The notes below the pieces were generated by a model, which was not told the DNA's origin, searched no databases, and was given only the letters and a program-made list of their open reading frames with translations. 5,373 bases of DNA from Clostridiales bacterium (GTDB lineage Bacteria; Bacillota; Clostridia; Oscillospirales; CAG-272): positions 1-5,373 of the forward strand of contig JAAZGC010000051.1 in NCBI GenBank assembly GCA_012511425.1, in the 5' to 3' direction. The position numbers were made by a program, and so were the translations under genes. Positions 1 through 5,373 of this stretch are shown here, piece after piece. Numbering within the stretch: position 1 is the first letter of the stretch; each line of letters begins with the position of its first letter.

Positions 1-1
1 A

Positions 2-601
2 TACTCAGCGTTTGATGAATATGGCTTGTCTCCGATGTATCCTCAGATTTTCATACCGCCGTTTATAAACACCACCGAAGCCGAATATGGCAATTCACCA
101 TATGGGGCTAAATATCGCCTTGTCACCGGTTACATGCCGAAAACATTGATGCTCTCTTCCAACGCATACGAACTCGGAGTGATGCGGCTGCTCGGTTTAT
201 TCGGAGCTGATGACAAAACGGCAGAGCGAATGAACAGGGAAGTATACGAACGACTTGAAAAAGGCATTCTGCGCAATCTTTTGGCAAGAGGCGCCAAAAA
301 TGAACACTATCTGCTCGCTGTTGCGGTATTGAGATATCTGAATACATCAACAACAAATACGGCAACTTTAAAATCTTTGCTGAATCTGATCGAATACTCC
401 GAAGAATCAAAAAGCTTTTCAGATAGCGAAGTTTTGTTTAAATATCTCGCATATTCAGAAATTCCGTCCGAAATAATCAAAGAGACACTGATCGGATACC
501 AAAGTGACATACTGAAACGCCTTGATACCGTATCAGAAATCGATCCGCTTACCCCAAGGATCTTAAACTCATGTCTTGATATAATAAACGGTATCAAATG
601 A
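2..601 (+). CDS. Hypothetical protein, 3' part only (cut by left window edge)
   Basis: The reading frame is open from base 2 to the TGA at 599-601, giving 199 residues, so the gene almost certainly begins before the window. A TTG at 26 and an ATG at 35 lie in frame, but neither has a Shine-Dalgarno sequence and good-looking coding sequence precedes both. I do not recognise the family. The visible N-terminal stretch is rich in Pro and aromatic residues (PQIFIPPF) and leads into a segment reading KTLMLSSNAYELGVMRLLG. The remaining 120 or so residues look almost wholly alpha-helical, with short Leu-rich helices reminiscent of helical-repeat proteins. No membrane segment or signal peptide is visible in this part. 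The stop overlaps the start of the DUF1294 gene, so the two are probably co-transcribed and translationally coupled. Coding status is well supported by length and coupling; function is unknown. Confidence 0.8.
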   Translation, partial: YSAFDEYGLSPMYPQIFIPPFINTTEAEYGNSPYGAKYRLVTGYMPKTLMLSSNAYELGVMRLLGLFGADDKTAERMNREVYERLEKGILRNLLARGAKNEHYLLAVAVLRYLNTSTTNTATLKSLLNLIEYSEESKSFSDSEVLFKYLAYSEIPSEIIKETLIGYQSDILKRLDTVSEIDPLTPRILNSCLDIINGIK

Positions 602-882
602 CACCTGACCCTTTTATTATATATGCAGCCTTAATTTCAATCATATCAGCAGCTTTGACTGTTTACGACAAAACGGCTGCAAGATCAGGAAAAAGAAGAA
701 TTCCGGAAAGCGTCTTTATATTATTAGCTGTAATGGGAGGCGGAACGGCTGAATACCTGACCATGCTGATTATGCGCCACAAGACAAAGCATCTGAAATT
801 CATGTTCTTACTGCCGATTATTATACTGATTCATATTCTTTTACTTATATTTGCGTATAGCAGCGAAAATATTACTTTCTGA
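598..882 (+). CDS. DUF1294 family small membrane protein
   Basis: This 94-residue protein fits the DUF1294 family, small integral membrane proteins of unknown function common in Firmicutes. The family signature is visible in order: YDK at 23-25 after a first hydrophobic helix (about 6-22), RIPE at 34-37, a Gly-rich turn GGG at 47-49 inside the second hydrophobic stretch (about 38-58), RHKT at 60-63 followed by KHLKF, and a final helix (about 69-87). Length is typical for the family. The ATG at 598-600 overlaps the TGA of the preceding gene as ATGA. No strong Shine-Dalgarno sequence precedes it, so reinitiation after the upstream gene is likely. No function can be read from the sequence. The gene is convergent with the tRNA unit, and I see no intrinsic terminator on its own strand. 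Family assignment is confident; role is unknown. Confidence 0.9.
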   Translation: MTPDPFIIYAALISIISAALTVYDKTAARSGKRRIPESVFILLAVMGGGTAEYLTMLIMRHKTKHLKFMFLLPIIILIHILLLIFAYSSENITF

Positions 883-896
883 GTTATCCGTTTTTC

Positions 897-939
897 GTAA
901 AAAAATAAAAATACTCGCCAATGAGATTTCATTGACGAG
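897..939 (-). terminator. Intrinsic terminator of the tRNA-Met/tRNA-Glu unit
   Basis: On the minus strand an 11-bp stem (arms at 914-924 and 929-939, one G-T wobble) closes a 4-nt loop. It is followed by a T-rich tract at about 913-898, interrupted by single A residues. It begins 7 nt after the CCA end of tRNA-Glu. On the plus strand the hairpin is not followed by Ts, so it should act only on the tRNA transcript and not on the convergent DUF1294 transcript. Confidence 0.88.
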
Positions 940-945
940 CTTAAG

Positions 946-1020
946 TGGTGACCCGTAGCGGAATCGAACCGCTGTTACAGCCGTGAAAGGGCCGTGTCTT
1001 AACCGCTTGACCAACGGGCC
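946..1020 (-). tRNA. tRNA-Glu (anticodon TTC)
   Basis: The minus strand reads as a 75-nt tRNA with an encoded CCA end (946-948). The acceptor stem GGCCCGT pairs with ACGGGTC (one G-U wobble), with discriminator A. The anticodon loop CTTTCAC gives anticodon TTC and sits on the stem CGGCC/GGCTG (one G-U). The T arm is AGCGG-TTCGATT-CCGCT. The D arm and acceptor sequence are nearly the same as I recall for the Bacillus subtilis tRNA-Glu. It is the second gene of the unit, 2 nt after the CCA of tRNA-Met. It supplies Glu-tRNA for translation and, in many bacteria, for tetrapyrrole synthesis. Confidence 0.96.
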
Positions 1021-1022
1021 TC

Positions 1023-1099
1023 TGGTAGCGAAAGTCGGATTTGAACCAACGACAAACCGGGTATGAACCGGTTGCTCTAGCCAACTGAGCTATTTCGCC
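1023..1099 (-). tRNA. tRNA-Met, elongator type (anticodon CAT)
   Basis: The minus strand reads as a 77-nt tRNA with an encoded CCA end (1023-1025). The acceptor stem GGCGAAA pairs with TTTCGCT, starting with a G-U pair. The anticodon stem ACCGG/CCGGT holds the loop TTCATAC, giving CAT. The T arm is GTTGG-TTCAAAT-CCGAC. CAT anticodons can belong to initiator Met, elongator Met or lysidine-modified Ile. The paired G1-U72 start, the lack of an initiator-type unpaired first base, and the close match to the Bacillus elongator tRNA-Met in the D and anticodon arms favour elongator Met. It is the first gene of the unit. Confidence 0.9.
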
Positions 1100-1103
1100 G
1101 TAT

Positions 1104-1120
1104 GCCGTTTTTTCGACGGC
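1104..1120 (-). other. Short hairpin in the tRNA 5' leader
   Basis: In the roughly 21-nt leader between the predicted start site (near 1120) and tRNA-Met, GCCGT and ACGGC form a 5-bp stem around a 7-nt A-rich loop. It ends 4 nt before the mature tRNA 5' end, so it could help fold or present the leader to RNase P. It may also be incidental. Confidence 0.45.
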
Positions 1121-1126
1121 TTAGAT

Positions 1127-1155
1127 ATTATACCATATAAGCCGGTTTTTGTCAA
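1127..1155 (-). promoter_or_regulatory. Consensus promoter of the tRNA unit
   Basis: On the minus strand a perfect -35 TTGACA (1155-1150) and a perfect -10 TATAAT (1132-1127) are separated by 17 bp. A TG one base before the -10 makes it an extended -10 as well. The predicted start is near 1120, about 20 nt before tRNA-Met. Such a strong site fits a stable-RNA gene. Confidence 0.93.
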
Positions 1156-1171
1156 GAGGAAAAAAGATTTT

Positions 1172-1199
1172 TTTATACTGCAGACATAAATGTTATAAT
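1172..1199 (+). promoter_or_regulatory. Possible second, upstream promoter for glnN
   Basis: An extended -10 (TG at 1191-1192, TATAAT at 1194-1199) lies 16 bp after a weak -35 (TTTATA, four of six matches, 1172-1177). If active it would give glnN a leader of about 150 nt that runs through the downstream promoter. AT-rich intergenic DNA yields such matches by chance, so this is only a candidate. I see no convincing riboswitch, T-box or GlnR-type operator between 1200 and 1274. Confidence 0.35.
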
Positions 1200-1274
1200 C
1201 AGCAGCATATCACATATTATTCAAAAGTAACCGCAATGTGCAGAGAGAATATCGGCATAATTAACACTATCAGC

Positions 1275-1303
1275 TTGACAAATCTTCGAAATTGGGGTAT
1301 AAT
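1275..1303 (+). promoter_or_regulatory. Consensus promoter of glnN
   Basis: A perfect -35 TTGACA (1275-1280) and a perfect -10 TATAAT (1298-1303) are separated by 17 bp. Predicted transcription starts near 1310, giving a leader of about 46 nt before the ATG at 1356. A TTCGAA palindrome (1285-1290) lies in the spacer, but I cannot tie it to a known regulator. This promoter diverges from the tRNA promoter, with about 120 bp between the two -35 boxes. Confidence 0.92.
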
Positions 1304-1343
1304 TTAAATTCAAACAGCAGTGTTTCAATTCTGCGGCTGTATT

Positions 1344-1350
1344 GTGGAGA
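1344..1350 (+). promoter_or_regulatory. glnN ribosome binding site (decides the start)
   Basis: GTGGAGA, with GGAG at 1346-1349, sits 6 nt before the ATG at 1356. The alternative in-frame GTG at 1320 has no Shine-Dalgarno sequence and would lie only about 10 nt after the predicted transcription start. Confidence 0.8.
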
Positions 1351-1355
1351 TAATT

Positions 1356-3473
1356 ATGATTGATTATAATGCGGAAATCACGGCTGAAAATCTTCCCCGG
1401 ATGTTCGGCTGCATGGTTTTCAATGACGATGTAATGCGCGAAAAGCTGCCGCGGGATATTTATAAATCGCTGCATAAGACTATAGAAGACGGCCGTGATC
1501 TGGATATAACCGTTGCAAATGTTGTCGCTAACGCCATGAGAGACTGGGCGATCGAGCATGGTGCGACACACTTTACACATTGGTTTCAGCCGATGACCGG
1601 TATTACCGCGGAAAAGCACGAAAGCTTTATTTCTCCATACGGCAACGGAAAAATCATCATGGAATTTTCCGGCAAGGAGCTTATCCGCGGCGAACCTGAC
1701 GCTTCTTCGTTCCCTTCCGGCGGTCTTCGTGCAACCTTTGAAGCCAGAGGATATACATCCTGGGATCCCACCTCATATGCCTTTATCAAAGACGATTCGC
1801 TATGCATTCCGACTGCTTTCTGCTCTTTCGGCGGAGAAGTGCTTGACAAGAAGACACCGCTGCTTCGTTCGATGGATGTTATCAGTGCTGCGGCAACAAG
1901 GATATGTCAGATCTTCGGCTACAGGGATGTGACCCGCGTTGTTCCGACTGCCGGCGCCGAGCAGGAATATTTTCTCATCGACCGCTCACTTTACGAAAAA
2001 CGGCTTGATCTCAAGCTTTGCGGCCGAACTCTTTTTGGTGCAAGACCGCCGAAAGGACAGGAACTGGAAGATCATTATTATGGCGCAATCCGTCCAAGGG
2101 TTATCGAATTCATGCAAGATCTCAACCGTGAGCTCTGGAAACTCGGTATCTACGCAAAGACAGAGCATAACGAATCGGCTCCCGCTCAGCACGAACTTGC
2201 ACCTATATACGGTATTGTCAACGCCGCAACCGATCACAACCAGCTGACGATGGAATTTCTCAAAAAGGTTGCCGAGCGTCACAATATGGCGTGTTTGTTA
2301 TCCGAAAAGCCGTTTGCCGGCATTAACGGCAGCGGTAAGCACAACAACTGGTCTTTATCAACAAATACTGGTATAAATCTTTTTGATCCGGGCACCGATC
2401 CTTCTTCAAACAAGCTTTTCCTCATTTTTGTTGCAGCCGTGATAGAAGCGGTTGACGAACATCAGGATCTGCTCCGGATTTCGGTGGCTTCCGCAGGAAA
2501 TGACCACAGACTCGGCAGCAACGAAGCTCCGCCGTCTATAATTTCGATATTTCTAGGTGAAGAGATCACCGAGATCCTTGAATGTATAGCCGACGGGCGT
2601 CCGTATAATCATTTAAACGTCGGTAAAATGGACACCGGAGTCAGAACGCTTCCCGAAGTTAAAAAGGATACCTCCGACCGCAACCGAACATCTCCTTTCG
2701 CTTTTACCGGCAATAAATTTGAATTTCGTATGCTCGGTTCGTCGAATTCTATTTCCGGCTCGAATACAATACTTAACACCATAGTTGCGGATGTATTGGA
2801 AAAATTTGCCGAAAGGCTTGAAAAAGCCGATAATGCAGAAGAAGAGTTTTACTCATTAATCCGCGATGCTTACAGAGAACACTCCAGAATAATATTTAAC
2901 GGCAACAACTATTCGGCGGAATGGGTCGAAGAAGCCGAGCGAAGGGGTCTTTTAAATCTAAGGGCAACTCCGGATGCTTTGCCCCTGATAATGAACGAGG
3001 AGAATATCCGGTTATTTACGAGGCATCGCATCTATACCGAACGGGAGCTCAAAGCGCGCTACGAGATACTGGTCGAAAACTACATCAAGGTGGTAAATAT
3101 CGAAGCGCTGACCATGCTCGATATATCAAACCGTCAGCTTATTCCCTCGGCAATGAGGTATACAACCGAAGCGGCCTGCGGCGCGGCACAAAGAAAGGCA
3201 GCAGGGATTTCCGGTATAAACGACAGCTCGGCAGTTTTGGCAAAAAGCTTAGCCGCACTCAGCGACGGACTATACGAAAAGACGCTCGCGCTTGACCGCA
3301 CCGTAAACGGCGCAAAGATGATTAAAAACCCGATAGAATGCGCCGAATATTACCGTAAAAGCGTTCTCCCCGCAATGGATGCACTCAGAAAATCCGCCGA
3401 TGAACTCGAACTGTTAGTTCCGCGTGACATCTGGCCGCTGCCGAGTTATTCGGAGCTGCTGTTCAGTATTTAA
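1356..3473 (+). CDS. glnN: Glutamine synthetase, type III (GlnN)
   Basis: This cytoplasmic enzyme joins ammonia to glutamate using ATP to make glutamine. The 705-residue length fits type III (about 700), not types I or II (about 350-470). Visible blocks, numbered from the ATG at 1356: a type III N-terminal region with HFTHWFQPMTG (72-82) and GEPDASSFPSGGLRATFEARG (112-132); the catalytic core with AGAEQEYFLID (199-209, metal-binding Glu residues), NESAPAQHELAPIY (272-285), NGSGKHNNWS (324-333), NDHRLGSNEAPPS (382-394) and RNRTSPFAFTGNKFEFR (442-458); then a helical C-terminal region to 705. All expected catalytic blocks are present and no frameshift is seen. An upstream in-frame GTG at 1320 would add 12 residues but lacks a ribosome site. 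The gene is monocistronic, with its own promoter and a terminator right after the TAA. Type III enzymes are not known to use the adenylylation control of type I. No nitrogen-regulator operator is evident. Confidence 0.97.
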   Translation: MIDYNAEITAENLPRMFGCMVFNDDVMREKLPRDIYKSLHKTIEDGRDLDITVANVVANAMRDWAIEHGATHFTHWFQPMTGITAEKHESFISPYGNGKIIMEFSGKELIRGEPDASSFPSGGLRATFEARGYTSWDPTSYAFIKDDSLCIPTAFCSFGGEVLDKKTPLLRSMDVISAAATRICQIFGYRDVTRVVPTAGAEQEYFLIDRSLYEKRLDLKLCGRTLFGARPPKGQELEDHYYGAIRPRVIEFMQDLNRELWKLGIYAKTEHNESAPAQHELAPIYGIVNAATDHNQLTMEFLKKVAERHNMACLLSEKPFAGINGSGKHNNWSLSTNTGINLFDPGTDPSSNKLFLIFVAAVIEAVDEHQDLLRISVASAGNDHRLGSNEAPPSIISIFLGEEITEILECIADGRPYNHLNVGKMDTGVRTLPEVKKDTSDRNRTSPFAFTGNKFEFRMLGSSNSISGSNTILNTIVADVLEKFAERLEKADNAEEEFYSLIRDAYREHSRIIFNGNNYSAEWVEEAERRGLLNLRATPDALPLIMNEENIRLFTRHRIYTERELKARYEILVENYIKVVNIEALTMLDISNRQLIPSAMRYTTEAACGAAQRKAAGISGINDSSAVLAKSLAALSDGLYEKTLALDRTVNGAKMIKNPIECAEYYRKSVLPAMDALRKSADELELLVPRDIWPLPSYSELLFSI

Positions 3474-3479
3474 TAACAA

Positions 3480-3504
3480 AAAACGAGGTGTTATGCCTCG
3501 TTTT
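3480..3504. terminator. Bidirectional terminator between glnN and the CDF gene
   Basis: A 9-bp perfect inverted repeat (AAAACGAGG and CCTCGTTTT) closes a 7-nt loop at 3489-3495. The stem ends supply a run of Ts in both directions: 3501-3504 on the plus strand, and the complement of 3483-3478 on the minus strand. It starts 6 nt after the glnN stop. The CDF stop codon (3493-3491) lies inside the loop, and the last CDF codons form one arm. Confidence 0.88.
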
Positions 3505-4651
3505 CTGTTTTGCCGATACGCTCATATCCGCGATCTATCGTAATCACCGGATTATATTCTTCAGAAATCTTTTTGATTTCTTCGGTAATAAGCTGCTTGA
3601 TTTCAATATCTGTTATTTCTAAGTCGATTGGAATATCGATATCAAAAATCAGATTGCTGTGCTCGGAACCGAGAACAACCCTAAAGTCGTGCATGTCGAT
3701 CTTCGGATTTATATCGCGGACGATTGATGTTACTTTTGTTCTTAGCTTGTTTACCTTCGGATCATCGTAATTTACCGGATCAAGATGTGCGACAAGCTGA
3801 ATTCCTTTTTCGATAAAATCATTTTCTATATTATCCAAAAGCTCATGGCTTTCAAGCACCGGCTTGTTTTGTGAAACTTCGACATGAACCGAAGCATAAG
3901 TCCTTCCGCTGCCATAGCTGTGAATAACAAGATCGTGCATCCCTAAAACGCCGTCATATGCCATTATCTCATCGGCGATTTCTTTTACATATGCGGGGTC
4001 GGGTTCAGTGCCAAGCAGCGGATCGGTTGTTTCCTTGATCAGTTTTATACCGGAAATAAAGATTAATACGGCGACTGCTGCACCAAGCCAGCCGTCAATG
4101 TTGAAGCCGGTTAATTTGCTTATGAGAGCGCCTGTAATGACAACTCCGGTGGATAACACGTCAGATATGCTGTCCGCCGCAGCTGCTTCAAGTGAAACCG
4201 AATCAATCTTTTTCCCTGTTTTTTTATAGAACAAAGCAAGCAGCAGCTTCATAATCACCGAAGCGGCAAGTATTATAAAAGTAAGAACGGTATATGCCGA
4301 TTCACTGGGTTTGATAATAGTTTTTATCGATGACTTGAAAAGCTCGACTCCAAGCAAAACAATAATAAAAGATACGATAAGCCCGGAAATATATTCAATT
4401 CGCGCATGACCGAACGGGTGCTCGCGGTCAGCGCGTTTTTCTGATATCTTGAAGCTTAGTGCAGTAATGATAGACGAGCCGGCATCGGAAAGATTGTTAA
4501 CGGAATCAGCTATTATGGCAACTGAGCCGGAGAGAAGTCCGGCAAGCAGTTTTATTCCGAAAAGCAGCAGATTGACGCTTATCCCGACAATGCCGGAGAG
4601 AGTTCCGAGTCTGGCGCGTTCCCCGGCAGATATTTTATTTTCTTGTGTCAA
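3491..4651 (-). CDS. Cation diffusion facilitator (CDF) family metal transporter with doubled C-terminal domain
   Basis: This 386-residue inner-membrane protein is expected to export divalent metal (Mn, Fe, Zn or similar) by proton antiport as a dimer. Six hydrophobic helices are visible at about 19-40, 42-67, 88-106, 119-141, 154-178 and 185-203. The second helix carries ADSVNNLSDAGSS (48-60), so the site pair is N52 and D56. The fifth carries DSISD (160-164), a DxxxD in place of the HxxxD of many Zn transporters. HPFGH (78-82) marks the loop before helix 3. A cytoplasmic dimerisation domain follows (about 213-292), then an extra segment (about 300-376) that looks like a second copy of it. 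The start is a TTG at 4651: an in-frame TAG lies 9 nt upstream, no other usual start codon follows nearby, and AGAGGA (4670-4665) precedes it at a rather long 13 nt. The gene lies 9 nt after the phosphatase stop, so it is probably an operon. Family is certain; the metal is not. Confidence 0.95.
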   Translation of the reverse strand: MTQENKISAGERARLGTLSGIVGISVNLLLFGIKLLAGLLSGSVAIIADSVNNLSDAGSSIITALSFKISEKRADREHPFGHARIEYISGLIVSFIIVLLGVELFKSSIKTIIKPSESAYTVLTFIILAASVIMKLLLALFYKKTGKKIDSVSLEAAAADSISDVLSTGVVITGALISKLTGFNIDGWLGAAVAVLIFISGIKLIKETTDPLLGTEPDPAYVKEIADEIMAYDGVLGMHDLVIHSYGSGRTYASVHVEVSQNKPVLESHELLDNIENDFIEKGIQLVAHLDPVNYDDPKVNKLRTKVTSIVRDINPKIDMHDFRVVLGSEHSNLIFDIDIPIDLEITDIEIKQLITEEIKKISEEYNPVITIDRGYERIGKTENEA

Positions 4652-4660
4652 TTTTAAATA

Positions 4661-5373
4661 CTATTCCTCTAAAAGACTGTGTAAACCGGAAGATGAAGTT
4701 TCAAGTCCGGCAATGGCAAGATGACTGACATCACCTAAACCCACTAGACGCATATGGCATTGATCAACGAAAGGCGGGTATACTTCGGTATAGAATGTGG
4801 TAACCGAAGAACAGGGAAGGAACAGCGTCTGCCAGATGAAAGGCAGCGCTCCGCCTGTTATTCTAGATATCAGGGCGTTCCCGAGACCGAGATGACAGAA
4901 GAGCGCTATTACGGCGGTTCTGTCTGCGTCGGGTGAAATATCGTAGATCTGACCGCTGCGCCTGTAGCCCCATTTTTCAATCAGGTTGTTCCAGCCGGTG
5001 TAGATTTCCTTCATTTTTTTCTGAACCGCGCCGTCTGTATATAATGGATTTTCAGCCCATGATTTCGGATCGTAAAAATCCGGCTGTTTTGTCCAATAAC
5101 GAGGCTGCATATTCCAGGGGCACCGGCTCGGTTCGGCGTCTACTCCCATTTCTATATACGGCGGTTGCACCGAAACGGGGATTTCGGAAAGCCAGTCGAG
5201 AGTTTCGATTTCAAGTCCGTGCGCTTTTGCGGTTGGTTCGGCGGTTCTTTGAGCTCTGCCGAGAGGTGAAGCGTAAATATAGTCGATACGTCTTTGTCCG
5301 AGCCAATTTCCCAAAGCTTCAGCCTCTTTAAAGCCGCGGGGAGTAAGTGAATCGAGCTTATAATCGGGATCGC
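4661..5373 (-). CDS. Histidine phosphatase family protein (phosphoglycerate-mutase-like), 5' end cut by right window edge
   Basis: The frame is open on the minus strand from the window edge to a TAG at 4663-4661, giving 236 visible residues. It begins DPDYKLDSLTPRGFKEAEAL, which in this family directly follows the catalytic RHG. The two bases at 5373-5372 (GC) fit the last bases of a Gly codon, so only about ten residues, including the phosphate-accepting His, are missing. Other active-site elements are visible, numbered from the first visible Asp: SPLGRAQRTA (35-44) with conserved Arg39, LSEI with Glu63, and FCHLG with the second catalytic His160. SVTTFYTE and GDVSHL near the C terminus match a clostridial subgroup of about 245 residues. 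A TTG at 5314 would remove the DPDY-LTPRG block, so it is not the start. The fold predicts a cytoplasmic phosphatase or mutase; the substrate is unknown. It is the upstream partner of the CDF gene. Confidence 0.9.
   Translation of the reverse strand, partial: DPDYKLDSLTPRGFKEAEALGNWLGQRRIDYIYASPLGRAQRTAEPTAKAHGLEIETLDWLSEIPVSVQPPYIEMGVDAEPSRCPWNMQPRYWTKQPDFYDPKSWAENPLYTDGAVQKKMKEIYTGWNNLIEKWGYRRSGQIYDISPDADRTAVIALFCHLGLGNALISRITGGALPFIWQTLFLPCSSVTTFYTEVYPPFVDQCHMRLVGLGDVSHLAIAGLETSSSGLHSLLEE

Noticed and set aside
212..677. The 11-mer GACAAAACGGC occurs at 212-222 and 667-677
   Set aside because: Both copies encode an Asp-Lys-Thr-Ala stretch in unrelated proteins, the flanks differ, and there are only two copies. 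This is coincidence rather than a repeat element.
1200..1274. Riboswitch, T-box, GlnR operator or small RNA gene between the divergent promoters
   Set aside because: I found no conserved riboswitch or T-box element, no TGTNA-N7-TNACA operator pattern, and no stable hairpin with a T tract. The stretch looks like plain AT-rich spacer.
1320..1355. In-frame GTG at 1320 as the glnN start, adding 12 residues
   Set aside because: There is no Shine-Dalgarno sequence, it would lie about 10 nt after the predicted transcription start, and the extra residues do not resemble type III glutamine synthetase N termini. The ATG at 1356 has a good ribosome site.
946..1355. Functional link between tRNA-Glu and glutamine synthetase because both concern glutamate
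   Set aside because: The two have separate, divergent promoters, and tRNA-Met is in the same unit. Adjacency alone does not support a shared regulatory role.
1221..1619. Minus-strand open frame of 132 codons overlapping the glnN promoter and 5' end
   Set aside because: It is antisense to a strongly conserved gene, has no family resemblance, and spans the glnN promoter. It is best explained as a shadow of the glnN coding frame.
4933..5331. Plus-strand open frame opposite the histidine phosphatase gene
   Set aside because: Its composition is Arg/Ser/Phe-rich, typical of an antisense shadow. The opposite strand carries recognisable catalytic motifs across the same bases.

Overview
The window looks like ordinary chromosome from a low-to-moderate GC Gram-positive bacterium of the Clostridia type. 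Three things point there. The two tRNAs closely resemble the Bacillus/Clostridium tRNA-Glu and elongator tRNA-Met and carry encoded CCA ends. The gene content is a type III glutamine synthetase, a DUF1294 membrane protein and a clostridial-style CDF transporter. Both clear promoters are perfect sigma-A/sigma-70 sites (TTGACA, 17 bp, TATAAT). No species can be named from the sequence alone.

Layout. Positions 2-882 (+ strand) hold the 3' part of an unrecognised gene cut by the left edge, followed by a DUF1294 membrane protein whose ATG overlaps the upstream stop (ATGA). Positions 897-1155 (- strand) are a complete tRNA transcription unit: promoter, leader hairpin, tRNA-Met(CAT), tRNA-Glu(TTC) and intrinsic terminator. 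Positions 1275-3473 (+ strand) are glnN, encoding type III glutamine synthetase (705 residues from the preferred ATG at 1356), with its own consensus promoter diverging from the tRNA promoter. Positions 3480-3504 are a terminator hairpin shared by the convergent genes. Positions 3491-5373 (- strand) are a two-gene operon: a histidine-phosphatase-family protein cut by the right edge, almost exactly at its RHG motif, and then a CDF metal transporter with a doubled C-terminal soluble domain.

How the genes relate. Glutamine synthetase assimilates ammonia onto glutamate. The tRNA pair serves translation, and its divergence from glnN is more likely chance than function. The phosphatase and transporter lie in the same reading frame with a 9-nt gap, so they are probably co-transcribed and perhaps translationally coupled, but no shared pathway is evident. 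I see no mobile element, CRISPR array, phage gene or clearly new system. The points most worth a second look are the duplicated CDF tail domain with its N/D and DxxxD metal sites, the in-frame TAG junction of that operon, and the unidentified protein at the left edge.
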